Shown here in pieces: positions 36,490-44,657 of a DNA stretch of 64,000 bases. Origin of the DNA: Alcanivoracaceae bacterium (GTDB lineage Bacteria > Pseudomonadota > Gammaproteobacteria > Pseudomonadales > Alcanivoracaceae); contig JARGPU010000001.1 in the NCBI GenBank assembly GCA_029210325.1, positions 10,126-74,125 on the forward strand, given 5' to 3'. How positions within the stretch are numbered: position 1 is the first letter of the stretch; each line of letters begins with the position of its first letter. The position numbers and the translations under genes are program-made. The notes under the pieces were generated by a model. The model was not told the DNA's origin. It worked only from the letters and a program-made list of their open reading frames with translations, and ran no database searches.

Positions 36490-38565
36490 TTACTCGCCTT
36501 CATCAACCTGAATGTGCCCGCCTGGCGGCTGCATATAATATCCCTGCAGGAAGTTCACCCCGCCCATGGTCCATAGTGTCTGCATCTGACTAGCCGCTTC
36601 AACAAAACCGACCATGACCTGCTTGCCTTTGCCAGATACGTCACCAATAAGCTTGGCGAATTTTTCCTTACTTTCCTTGTTAGCAAGATCTTGCGTGTAA
36701 CTGCCGTCGAACTTGACCATGTTGACTGGCACATGATCAAACAGCTTGAGTGGCTCCTGAGCGCCGGCGAATCGACTAACCGACACAGCACAACCCATGG
36801 ACTGCACCTTGCCGGCGAAATCCGCAGCCTGCTTCAGGTGATTATTGACATCCACCTCAGAGAACTGGAAAACCACCTGCTTGCCTGGGATCTTCGAGGC
36901 TTTGATGGCCTTGCCTATCCAGTCAGCAAAGACATTATCCTGCAAGGAAAATCCGCTTAAATTAATCAGCACTCTAACCGATTGCTTCTGCGCTGCTGCC
37001 GCCTTGATTGCATTAAGCACAACCCAGCGGTCGATCTTACCTGCCATGCCAAGCTCGCCCGCCACTGGCATGAACTGGGCTGGCTGGAGAATACTGCCGT
37101 CGGCCTGCGGCAAGTGCACAAACACTTCGAAGAAATGACTACTGTCATCTTCCAGATTCATGATGGCCTGATACTGCAGCGCTAACGCACCCTTCTCCAG
37201 AGCTTCGCGCAATACCAATGCCACTGCCTCGTTGGATCCTGCCTCCACATCGTCCATTGGGCTGTGGACATAGACCGTGTTGCCCTTGCCCTTGCTTTCA
37301 TCGCGGGCGCGCACACAGCACTCCAGCGCTTTGTTCACGGCTGTCTGGGCCGAGCGAGTGTCATCGGTGACGAAGGCAACACCGACGGAAGCGGTAACCG
37401 TCAAGGTGCGCGACAGTACCGCCGGCATCATTTTTTCAATGCTGGCACGAACCTGCTCCGCCCAGTCGCCGGCCACCTCACGATCATTAACCGGACTCAA
37501 CACGGCAAAGTCTTCACCATCGATGCGCGACAGACTCGCTTCAGTGCCTGCATGTTGACTAATCAGCGCGGCCAGCTGGCGCAGCAACTCATCAGCGCCA
37601 TCCAGCCCCACGGCGCTCTGGTGCATCTCGAAGTCATCAATGCGAATCAATGACACTGCATACATGTGGCCAGTACGAACTGCGTTGGCCAGTGCCGCAT
37701 CAACCTGATCAAGGAACCAGCCGCGGTTATAAAGGCCGGTGACCTGATCGATCTGGCTCATCTCCTGCAGCCTTTCCTGTATGGCGCTCTCGTCCACCTC
37801 GGCAGCACGAATAACAATTTGGGTGCAGGCTTCGCCATCATAGGTGGACGCAGAAAAAGTAAAGACTGCATCAAATTCCTTGCCGCCTGGACCGATGCCG
37901 CGACACTCCAGCTCGTTGGTCTGGTTTTCGTTCTGCGCGCGGCTGCGCAGCAGCTTTTTCAACTTCTCGTGATCCGCCGCGGATACCATGTCCATAATCG
38001 GCATGCCGGCAAGATCATCGGAACTGGCATAGCCGAAGCGCTCAAGATAAACGTCGTTGGCATGAATATGCATGCCATCCACCACATAGGCGATGGCGTC
38101 ACGGCTCTGATCCATCAGCACCGACAGGCGTTTCTCAGCGTCATGTAAAGCAAGCTGGCTGTACTGCAGCTCTTTACGCAGGGACAGGTATTCGATCTGC
38201 CGGTCAATCACCAGCATCAACAGGTCGCGCTCCGACATCGGGGCCACCATTCTGGCACCCGCACTAAGCGCTTCGGCCATCACCGCTGGGGTGAGCGCGT
38301 CAACCAGAACGATCATCGGCAGGGCTTTGCCAAGACGGTTCAGGTGAGCAAGGATTTTCTGATAACTGCAGCCAGCGACGTCTGGCCGGCAAACAATCAA
38401 CTCCCAGCTGCCACTTTTAACGGCACGAATGAAGTCATCTTCGCTGAGCGCAATTTCGGCACGGGTAACCTTGCCGGCGTTACGCAGCGAGTTCATCAGC
38501 TGCTCTGCATCGTCCTGAGAGTCATGGACGATCAGCAGCCTTACATGTTCAAGCGTATAGCTCAT
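36490..38565 (-). CDS. fimX: FimX, REC-PAS-degenerate GGDEF-degenerate EAL c-di-GMP receptor for type IV pili
   Basis: The 691-aa length and domain order match FimX of Pseudomonas, which localises at a pole and promotes type IV pilus assembly and twitching. Visible parts are a receiver-like domain (residues 5-120, VHDSQDDAEQLMN), a PAS domain (about 145-260), a GGDEF domain (about 275-435) with IDGEDF where GGDEF should be, and an EAL domain (about 445-685) where the motif is EVFVHL. Both catalytic motifs are broken, so it should bind rather than make or cleave c-di-GMP. It follows its neighbour at 38590-40455 by 24 bp and is convergent with serB. Confidence 0.92.
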   Translation of the reverse strand: MSYTLEHVRLLIVHDSQDDAEQLMNSLRNAGKVTRAEIALSEDDFIRAVKSGSWELIVCRPDVAGCSYQKILAHLNRLGKALPMIVLVDALTPAVMAEALSAGARMVAPMSERDLLMLVIDRQIEYLSLRKELQYSQLALHDAEKRLSVLMDQSRDAIAYVVDGMHIHANDVYLERFGYASSDDLAGMPIMDMVSAADHEKLKKLLRSRAQNENQTNELECRGIGPGGKEFDAVFTFSASTYDGEACTQIVIRAAEVDESAIQERLQEMSQIDQVTGLYNRGWFLDQVDAALANAVRTGHMYAVSLIRIDDFEMHQSAVGLDGADELLRQLAALISQHAGTEASLSRIDGEDFAVLSPVNDREVAGDWAEQVRASIEKMMPAVLSRTLTVTASVGVAFVTDDTRSAQTAVNKALECCVRARDESKGKGNTVYVHSPMDDVEAGSNEAVALVLREALEKGALALQYQAIMNLEDDSSHFFEVFVHLPQADGSILQPAQFMPVAGELGMAGKIDRWVVLNAIKAAAAQKQSVRVLINLSGFSLQDNVFADWIGKAIKASKIPGKQVVFQFSEVDVNNHLKQAADFAGKVQSMGCAVSVSRFAGAQEPLKLFDHVPVNMVKFDGSYTQDLANKESKEKFAKLIGDVSGKGKQVMVGFVEAASQMQTLWTMGGVNFLQGYYMQPPGGHIQVDEGE

Positions 38566-38589
38566 TCAGATCCGCCGGAAAGACGATAA

Positions 38590-40455
38590 TCAGAGACTGG
38601 TCCAGATGGAGTCGAAATCCTCTCCGCCATCTTTCTCTTCAGGCTCTGCCTGCGGCGCACCCCCCCCGGGTTGCACGACGCGGAATTCATACTGGCCAAA
38701 ACTGGCCGTACCATTGACCTTGCGGTGCAAGGTCACGCGCTGGCTTTCATTGCCCGCAACCATATCAACCTTGCCACCAGCCTGAAACCCCACTGTTGGC
38801 ACCAGCAGTGTAGCCGGTTGGCCAATGGCATGCAGAGCTGGCAACAACAATGCGCGCATAAAGTTACCAGATTCACCGGTTTTGCGCAGCGCCCGGGCAG
38901 CCGCCGGGGTGGCCCGGGGGGCCAACAATTCAGCACCAAACTGGGCACCCTGATGGGCCAACTGCTTGACCCAGCGCACTATACCAATGGCCCACTCGTT
39001 CTGACCGAGCTCACGCACGCCGACCAGTTCACCGGTGCGCAGGGCCGCAGGGCTGGCACCAACCCATTCCAGACAGTAACCGCCGGGACTGGAGTTAATC
39101 TTTTGACAGGTAAAGTGTTCCAGCGCTGGCTTGGTAGCTGTCTGGCTGTCCTGTGCCTGCTGCAGCCGGGTGGTGATGCCGCTAACGTCGATAGAATCGA
39201 GCATGTCTTCGGACATGCGGTGACCTCCGCCATCGAAGGCCTTGGACCAGGCGTCGTCGTCCTGTGGCCCGCTCGCGGACTTGGCGCGCCCAGCGAGGAA
39301 AGGATTTTCCGCCGCACCTTGAGCCAACACCTGCAGCTCGCCGCCGCGAATCATTCTCTCGAAATCCATACCGCCGGAAAGATGGCTATGCAGGGCCGAC
39401 AAACCAAGACAGATATCGATCGGCCCGGTCTGGCCAACACGACGGAAAGAACGCTCAGCCAGTGCACCCCACGCCTGCTGCAAATGCACCAGCAAATTAT
39501 CTGGAATACCGTCCGGGACAAAGAACCCCTCGCGTGGCGTCCCGGCAATAGCAGCAGAGAGCTCCGCTACCAGTTCCTTTGAATCAATGTAGCGGCTGTT
39601 TTCAGCAGCGACAGAAGCATGGGTCCGGTAGGTCGGCGGCCGATCCATCTGCATATCAAACACAAACAGGTCGTCATCTGCACCGGCCGGCTTGATATCA
39701 ATCAACGAGCTCCACTCTTCTGTTGCCCGATAAAGCAGGGCAATCTCCTGCTGACGCAGCTGATTCGGCTTGGCAGTAGATAACAGCAGGGCTCTGCCGT
39801 AGGCCTCTTTGACGGTACTGGTTTCAATTGCCTTGAAGTCCGGGTCAGACACTTCCGTCCGATCCAGCTTGTTCATTTCCGCTAACAGGAACAGCTGATG
39901 CAGCTCGAGCCAGAGATGGCGCGGCGTGGGAAAATACAGCTGATAACTGCGCACCAAGTTATCGGTTTGCGCACTGATCGCCCGATGAATAGAACAGGCC
40001 ACCAGCGCCTTCCCGTCACGCTCATTGAGCCTGCGAATACCTCGTACGGCGGTGAGCTTGTAACCCGCCGCAAGATGGGTTTGCAGTGCCTGCGCCAGAC
40101 TAGCGACACGACGCGCCTTTTCAGGCAATACCAGCGCCTGATTGAGATAATGTTTGCCAAGGGAGCGGCACACATGCAGCACCACAGGACGAATAATTTC
40201 CAGAAGCTGAAAGCGCTGCGGTGTGGGCACCTGAAAACGATTCAGCTCCTGAATAAACTGGTAAAGCTGCCGGGAGGTTTCACCCATGTTCATGAGTGGC
40301 AGTTCGCTGACCCAGGCCTGCAGCTTTTTCGGCTGATCGCTGCCGATCGTCAGGTACTGGAGATCCTGCTCGGGGAGCTTCAACCGAATTTTCTGTGCGG
40401 ATTGCTCCATGCCAACCAAATCCTCAGGTGAGGGGCGCTGTCTGGAGCCCGACAT
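38590..40455 (-). CDS. Large PilZ-like domain protein, likely FimX partner
   Basis: A 621-aa cytoplasmic protein adjacent to fimX, as in Pseudomonas. Most of it (residues 30-470) is alpha-helical, with no named domain I can assign. A C-terminal segment at about residues 455-545 resembles a PilZ barrel: INSSPGGYCLEWVG, LRTGELVGVRE, and WAIGIVRWVKQL. The NxSxxG-type turn is present, but I do not see the RxxxR motif needed for canonical c-di-GMP binding. An alternative start is the ATG at 40410 (MEQSAQKIRLK). Conservation with fimX suggests a role in type IV pilus regulation. Confidence 0.7.
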   Translation of the reverse strand: MSGSRQRPSPEDLVGMEQSAQKIRLKLPEQDLQYLTIGSDQPKKLQAWVSELPLMNMGETSRQLYQFIQELNRFQVPTPQRFQLLEIIRPVVLHVCRSLGKHYLNQALVLPEKARRVASLAQALQTHLAAGYKLTAVRGIRRLNERDGKALVACSIHRAISAQTDNLVRSYQLYFPTPRHLWLELHQLFLLAEMNKLDRTEVSDPDFKAIETSTVKEAYGRALLLSTAKPNQLRQQEIALLYRATEEWSSLIDIKPAGADDDLFVFDMQMDRPPTYRTHASVAAENSRYIDSKELVAELSAAIAGTPREGFFVPDGIPDNLLVHLQQAWGALAERSFRRVGQTGPIDICLGLSALHSHLSGGMDFERMIRGGELQVLAQGAAENPFLAGRAKSASGPQDDDAWSKAFDGGGHRMSEDMLDSIDVSGITTRLQQAQDSQTATKPALEHFTCQKINSSPGGYCLEWVGASPAALRTGELVGVRELGQNEWAIGIVRWVKQLAHQGAQFGAELLAPRATPAAARALRKTGESGNFMRALLLPALHAIGQPATLLVPTVGFQAGGKVDMVAGNESQRVTLHRKVNGTASFGQYEFRVVQPGGGAPQAEPEEKDGGEDFDSIWTSL

Positions 40456-40554
40456 CCTGCTCAGGCAACGTATTAATAAACCCGGACAAGCGCTTGATTT
40501 ATTTTGCTTTGTGCTAGAAACAGGACTTTAAGGCATTGGCCAAGGTGTTGTAAA

Positions 40555-41577
40555 TCAACCAGAAGTCTCAAGCAGCGTCTTCCCTGCCGCTCCGGACTCC
40601 TCGCGGACCAACTTGGGCACCAGATAACCGGGCAGTCTGGCATGCAATTCAGCAATCAATTGCAGCGCTTGCTGGTCACTGACAGCGAAGTGAGCCGCCC
40701 CCGCGACGCGATCCAGTTGGTGCAGGTAATAGGGCAATACGCCCACTTCCAGCAGCCGCTCACTCAGGGCGGCCAGCGTGGTCACATCATCATTAACTCC
40801 GCGCAGCAGCACCGACTGGTTCAGTAACTGCACCCCGGCGGCGCCCAGGGCGGCCAGCGCAGCGCCCGCCTCAGACCCTAATTCGGCACCATGATTGGCA
40901 TGCACCACCATAACGGGCTTCAGCCTTGACGAACCCAGCATGGCTAGCAAGCCCTCACTTACACGCTCCGGCATAACCACTGGCAGACGGCTGTGAATAC
41001 GCAGCCGCTTGAGGTGAGGAATCGCCTGTAACGCGGCCAGCAACTCGCCCAAGCGACGGTCAGTGACGCTAAGCGGGTCACCACCGCTAAGGATGACTTC
41101 GCTGACATCCGTCTGCCCGGCAAGCCAGTCCAGGGCAGCTGCCAAACGATCCCGGGTAGGCAGATGCTCGTTGTAGGGGAAGTGGCGACGAAAGCAGTAG
41201 CGGCAATGAATGGCGCAGGCCCCGGTGACCATCAGCAGCACCCGGCCGTGATATTTATGCAAAATGCCCGGCACTGGAGTGTGTTCCGCCTCCTCCAGCG
41301 GATCCGCACTATAGCCCGGCACCTCATCCAGCTCTTCCGCCCTGCTCAGCACCTGCAATAGCAATGGATCCGCAGGATCGGCCAGGCGCATTTGCCGCAC
41401 ATAGCTACGCGGCACCCTCAAGGGAAAGTCCTGAGAAGCGGCCAGCGCCGCTGGCAGACAGGCAGAATCGAGCTGAACAAGCCGCAGAAGTTCAGCCGGA
41501 TCAGTGATGATATCGGCAGCGCTACCGTCCCAGTCGCGGGGCGGCAGCGTCTGCGCTATGATTGCGCGCTCTTTCAA
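40555..41577 (-). CDS. epmB: EF-P beta-lysylation protein EpmB (radical SAM lysine 2,3-aminomutase)
   Basis: Converts (S)-alpha-lysine to (R)-beta-lysine for EF-P modification. A frame open to 42465 includes the antisense of efp, so I place the start at the TTG at 41577, giving 340 aa (E. coli about 342). Family motifs are ITDPAELLRLVQLD near residue 21, FPLRVPRSYVRQM near residue 47, the radical SAM CAIHCRYCFRRHFPY near residue 115, and SGGDPLSVTD near residue 157. The C-terminus PGYLVPKLVREE carries the likely PLP-region Lys. It is divergent from efp by only 27 bp. Confidence 0.95.
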   Translation of the reverse strand: MKERAIIAQTLPPRDWDGSAADIITDPAELLRLVQLDSACLPAALAASQDFPLRVPRSYVRQMRLADPADPLLLQVLSRAEELDEVPGYSADPLEEAEHTPVPGILHKYHGRVLLMVTGACAIHCRYCFRRHFPYNEHLPTRDRLAAALDWLAGQTDVSEVILSGGDPLSVTDRRLGELLAALQAIPHLKRLRIHSRLPVVMPERVSEGLLAMLGSSRLKPVMVVHANHGAELGSEAGAALAALGAAGVQLLNQSVLLRGVNDDVTTLAALSERLLEVGVLPYYLHQLDRVAGAAHFAVSDQQALQLIAELHARLPGYLVPKLVREESGAAGKTLLETSG

Positions 41578-41604
41578 GGGATCCGACCCTGCAACAGGTG
41601 ACCA

Positions 41605-42174
41605 ATGGCCAACTATTCTACCAACGATTTCAAACCCGGTCTGAAAGTAATGCTCGACGGCGACCCCTGCGCCATCCTCGAGAACGAATACGTTAAACCG
41701 GGCAAAGGACAAGCTTTCAACCGGGTGCGCCTGCGCAACCTGAAGAATGGCAAGGTCTGGGAACGCACTTTCCGATCCGGCGATACCCTGGAAGGTGCCG
41801 ATGTTGTCGACCAGGAAATGCAATTCCTGTACAGCGACGGTGAGTTCTGGCACTTCATGCACCCGACCTCGTTCGAACAGCTGGCAGCTAACGAAGCCGC
41901 CGTTGCCGACAGCGCCAAGTGGCTGAAGGAAGAGGACAACTGCCAGGTGACGCTGTGGAATGGCGTGCCGCTGGTGGTTTACCCGCCGAACTTTGTCGAG
42001 CTGGAAATCATCGAAACCGATCCCGGCGTCAAAGGTGACACCGCGGGCAGTGGTGGCAAGCCGGCCAAGCTGACAACCGGTGCCGTAGTACGGGTACCGC
42101 TGTTTGTTCAGACTGGCGAGATCGTCAAGGTCGACACCCGCTCCGGCGAGTACGTCGGCCGTATCAAGGACTGA
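41605..42174 (+). CDS. efp: Elongation factor P
   Basis: Relieves ribosome stalling at polyproline stretches. The 189-aa protein has KOW-like domain I with [13 protein letters not shown]; the Lys at position 34 is the residue that EpmA/EpmB beta-lysylate. OB domains II and III follow, with the signature [17 protein letters not shown] near residue 120. Its immediate neighbours epmB (divergent) and epmA (three bases downstream) support Lys34 modification here, rather than the rhamnosylation of an Arg32-type EF-P. Confidence 0.98.
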   Translation: MANYSTNDFKPGLKVMLDGDPCAILENEYVKPGKGQAFNRVRLRNLKNGKVWERTFRSGDTLEGADVVDQEMQFLYSDGEFWHFMHPTSFEQLAANEAAVADSAKWLKEEDNCQVTLWNGVPLVVYPPNFVELEIIETDPGVKGDTAGSGGKPAKLTTGAVVRVPLFVQTGEIVKVDTRSGEYVGRIKD

Positions 42175-42177
42175 CCG

Positions 42178-43113
42178 GTGACAGACTGGCGCCCGGCCAC
42201 GGCTCGCGAAGCCCTCGCCGCGCGCGCCAGTCTGCTTGCTTATGTTCGTGCGTTCTTTGCCGAACGCGATATCCTCGAAGTGGAAACCCCCTGCCTGGCA
42301 CGCCACGGCGTCACCGATCTGCATATCCAGTGCATCGAAGTTCCCGACTACGGCTTTCTTCAGTCTTCCCCCGAATATCATATGAAACGTCTGCTGGCCG
42401 CAGGCAGCGGTGCGATCTGGCAGATCAGCCGAGTATTTCGCCACGGCGAAGCTGGGCACAGACATAACCCCGAGTTCAGTTTGCTGGAATGGTATCGGCC
42501 AGGCTTTTCTCTGGATCAGCTGATTGATGAATGTGCCGCACTACTCTCGCCGCTGCTGAAACCTGTTGCGGTAACCCGCTATCACTTTCGCGACATATTC
42601 CATCAGCACACCGGACTGGATCCGCTCATCGCATCCGCCAGCGAACTGACTCAGCGGGCGAAGCACAATTGCGCCCCGGACGGACTCGACAAACCGGCAT
42701 TGGTGGACTGGCTGATGGCCACCGTAGTCGAGCCGGCGCTGGCAAAAGACCAACTGGTCGTCATTGATGACTTTCCCGGCTGGGCTGCCGCCTTGGCGCG
42801 CAAACATCAGGATCACGACGGCGAATGGGTGGCGCAGCGCTTCGAAATCTATTTTGCCGGCTATGAACTCGCCAACGGCTACCACGAACTTACCGACGCT
42901 GCCGAACAGGCGGCACGCTTTCAGCAGGATCGCCAATTACGCCAGCAACACGGCCAGCGCGACATGGCCGCAGACCCGCACTTACTCGCCGCACTGCAAC
43001 ACGGACTGCCGGATTGCAGCGGTGTGGCCATGGGGCTTGATAGAGTGCTGATGGCGCAGCTTGGTGTTGGGGATATTCGGGAGCTACTAGCGTTTCCGGC
43101 GGGGCGGGCTTGA
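42178..43113 (+). CDS. epmA: EF-P lysine aminoacyltransferase EpmA (GenX/PoxA)
   Basis: LysRS-like class II enzyme without the anticodon domain, which attaches (R)-beta-lysine to EF-P. The 311-aa product begins at a GTG at 42178. Class II motifs are VETPCLARHGVTDLHI (motif 1 region) near residue 35, RVFRHGEAGHRHNPEFSLLEW (motif 2) near residue 85 and CSGVAMGLDRVLM (motif 3) near residue 278. It is coupled to efp. The second cassette locus begins downstream. Confidence 0.97.
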   Translation: MTDWRPATAREALAARASLLAYVRAFFAERDILEVETPCLARHGVTDLHIQCIEVPDYGFLQSSPEYHMKRLLAAGSGAIWQISRVFRHGEAGHRHNPEFSLLEWYRPGFSLDQLIDECAALLSPLLKPVAVTRYHFRDIFHQHTGLDPLIASASELTQRAKHNCAPDGLDKPALVDWLMATVVEPALAKDQLVVIDDFPGWAAALARKHQDHDGEWVAQRFEIYFAGYELANGYHELTDAAEQAARFQQDRQLRQQHGQRDMAADPHLLAALQHGLPDCSGVAMGLDRVLMAQLGVGDIRELLAFPAGRA

Positions 43114-43149
43114 GGCAGCAAACAATACTGACCATATGTACAGTATAAA

Positions 43150-43220
43150 TAATTAGATAGCAGCCCCCGCTGTGTTTTTCGGCAATGTAAGAAACGGCTT
43201 ACACGCGGGGCGTTGATTTT
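43150..43220 (+). other. Degenerate attC-like hairpin
   Basis: CCCCGCTGTGT and ACACGCGGGG pair with one unpaired T, with a smaller GTAAG / CTTAC stem inside, and the right arm runs into GCGTTGATT, which resembles a cassette core. The left end lacks a matching TAAC. It may be a decayed attC at the left border of the second cassette locus. Confidence 0.35.
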
Positions 43221-43257
43221 GTTGAATAATCCCCACCAACAATCGGATCAGAGCGGA

Positions 43258-43310
43258 GTTAGACAGCATGCTGCTTTTTTCTGGAAACACAGCACGCTGT
43301 CTAATAACTG
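43258..43310. repeat. Long inverted repeat before the GNAT cassette
   Basis: AGTTAGACAGCATGCTG (43258-43274) pairs with CAGCACGCTGTCTAATAACT (43291-43310) across a 16-base loop, with one mismatch and a three-base bulge. The core-like GTTATGC follows immediately at 43311-43317. It has no T-run. It could be part of an unusual attC, an attI-like site or an operator. Confidence 0.55.
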
Positions 43311-43334
43311 TTATGCGGTTTGAGGAATCGTCAA

Positions 43335-43778
43335 GTGATAGAAACAGTATCAAATAAAAACATCGAAGAAGCCCTCCCACTTATCAGAAAGTATCAGGAG
43401 TTCTATAAGATTCAGGGGATTGATGATGCACGGAATCGGGAATTCTTTTCACAGTTCAGTGAAAGTGGAAATGATGGTTGTTTATTCCTATTCAGAGATG
43501 AAGTGGGAATGCCTGTAGGTTTCGCAACCGTATATTTCACATTTGTGTCCAGCATCCCAGCTAAGGTGGGTGTCATGAACGACCTCTACACGTTGCCTAC
43601 TCACAGAGGAAAAGGAATTGGTAAGACTTTAATCGATCATTGTCTTCAGTTTGCCTTGGGAAAGGGAGCTGCAAGACTGCAATGGCTCACAGCTCAAGAC
43701 AATGAGCAAGCACAGAAGCTATATGATTCACTTAATGCAAAGAAAAGTTCGTGGCATGTTTATACATACACAGCATAA
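43335..43778 (+). CDS. GNAT-family N-acetyltransferase, cassette gene
   Basis: A 147-aa acetyltransferase. The GTG at 43335 has GAGGA eight bases upstream and is preferred over a TTG at 43320. The acetyl-CoA site is LPTHRGKGIGKTLIDHC (Q/RxxGxG/A motif, residues 87-103), preceded by the strand MNDLYTL and followed by the WLTAQDNEQAQKLYDSL motif typical of GNATs. Substrate unknown; related cassette GNATs include drug and toxin-antitoxin types, but nothing indicates that here. AT-rich codon use sets it apart from epmA. Confidence 0.9.
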   Translation: MIETVSNKNIEEALPLIRKYQEFYKIQGIDDARNREFFSQFSESGNDGCLFLFRDEVGMPVGFATVYFTFVSSIPAKVGVMNDLYTLPTHRGKGIGKTLIDHCLQFALGKGAARLQWLTAQDNEQAQKLYDSLNAKKSSWHVYTYTA

Positions 43779-43877
43779 CAAGTGCCAGCAAGCGGACTTG
43801 GCTAAGCTGTCACCTTTTGTGCAAAAAGACGCACAAAAGCCGCCATCTCACCCAAGCCGTTGTGGCAGGCGTTATGA
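43775..43877 (+). other. attC site of the GNAT cassette
   Basis: Starts ATAACAAGTGCCAGCAAGCGG and ends GTTGTGGCAGGCGTTATGA, with outer arms GTGCCAG / TGGCAGG-type pairing and CTTGGCT / CAAGCCG inside. The central CTTTTGTGC...GCACAAAAG hairpin matches that at 21541-21575 almost base for base. The core is GTTATGA at 43871-43877. Confidence 0.82.
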
Positions 43878-43884
43878 GCGGGTT

Positions 43885-44256
43885 ATGAGAACTATACGCC
43901 TAATTAGTTTCACGATTTTTTTATCGGCTTGTGCCAGCCATCCAGACGAACACGTTATGGATAGGGAGTTCTGGACAGAATTTAGAAGTCGATCTTCAGT
44001 GAATGGCCCTCTTTTTAAAAATATATATGGGAAAGAAGGCGGGGTAATTTCCCATGATCTAAGAGTTTTTCCTAACGCCACGGAAAGAAAAATAATTCAA
44101 ATTGAAGTTATTAAGCCGTTCGACATATTTCAAGGCGGACTGGAACAATGCCGCGTACAGCATGGGAATGGCCTTGAAGTCGAGTACGAAGTTAAATTGC
44201 ATGGCAACGGAAGTTATTGGGTCAAGTGGAAGGGTGGTAGAAATCCGGAAATGTAA
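43885..44256 (+). CDS. Small predicted lipoprotein, unknown function, cassette-like
   Basis: A 123-aa protein with a short signal peptide and lipobox FLSACAS (Cys at residue 16). The mature part is mixed-charge with no family I recognise; KGGRN and NGSYWVKWKG near the end suggest a beta-rich fold. The start is eight bases after the previous attC core, so this gene sits in cassette position. No attC follows its stop within the 74 bases to the next gene. AT-rich codons support acquisition. Confidence 0.7.
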   Translation: MRTIRLISFTIFLSACASHPDEHVMDREFWTEFRSRSSVNGPLFKNIYGKEGGVISHDLRVFPNATERKIIQIEVIKPFDIFQGGLEQCRVQHGNGLEVEYEVKLHGNGSYWVKWKGGRNPEM

Positions 44257-44330
44257 GGCTTATTACTTTAGGTTTATTTTTCTGAGGAAGGTCTTTTGAT
44301 TATGACATTTAGCAAGTCATTTACCGTCAC

Positions 44331-44627
44331 ATGAGCCAAGAGAATAGCGGCACATCACATCACCTATCGACCCGCACTCTTTTGAAGTTGCTACTCGGCA
44401 TCAATTTCGCATTCCTGGCAATCGCACTCGTCAGCTCATTGGCGTTTCGCTCCCTCACTGGCTTAGAGTTGCTCCTATGGTTCTTGGTGTGCGAAGCACT
44501 TCTGTTCTTGGTGATCTTTTTGCCTGTATTTCTGTTCTATTGGGTTTGGCGTCGCCAAAAGCCAAGTATCGCAGCGAGGCAGGCCTTAGACGCCTTGATT
44601 GACGGCATCTCCATGCTGAGCCCTTAG
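44331..44627 (+). CDS. Small two-helix membrane protein, unknown function
   Basis: The 98-aa product has two hydrophobic helices (about residues 18-39, LLLGINFAFLAIALVSSLAF, and 44-70, LELLLWFLVCEALLFLVIFLPVFLFYW), flanked by a polar N-terminus and a soluble Ala/Leu-rich tail. I do not recognise it. It may be a remnant of the cassette locus or a resident gene. Confidence 0.55.
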   Translation: MSQENSGTSHHLSTRTLLKLLLGINFAFLAIALVSSLAFRSLTGLELLLWFLVCEALLFLVIFLPVFLFYWVWRRQKPSIAARQALDALIDGISMLSP

Positions 44628-44657
44628 GTAGGACAAATTCAGTATTTAATACCGACG

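Larger units (their letters stand above)
43311..43877 (+). mobile_element. Second integrase-less cassette locus (CALIN 2)
   Basis: A unit of about 560 bp runs from the core-like GTTATGC at 43311 to the core GTTATGA at 43871 and holds one GNAT gene whose TAA stop is the start of a clear attC. The next gene (lipoprotein at 43885) starts 8 bases after the core, again cassette style, but has no attC behind it. The attC belongs to the same sequence family as the DCC-cassette attC 22 kb away. Confidence 0.75.

Noticed and set aside
36484-36498. GGCGAG-TTA-CTCGCC hairpin at the serB/fimX junction
   Set aside because: It overlaps the fimX stop codon and has no T-run on either strand; not a convincing terminator.
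40555-42465. Single 636-aa minus-strand frame
   Set aside because: The 5' half is antisense to efp, which is well supported on the plus strand. The real epmB starts near 41577.
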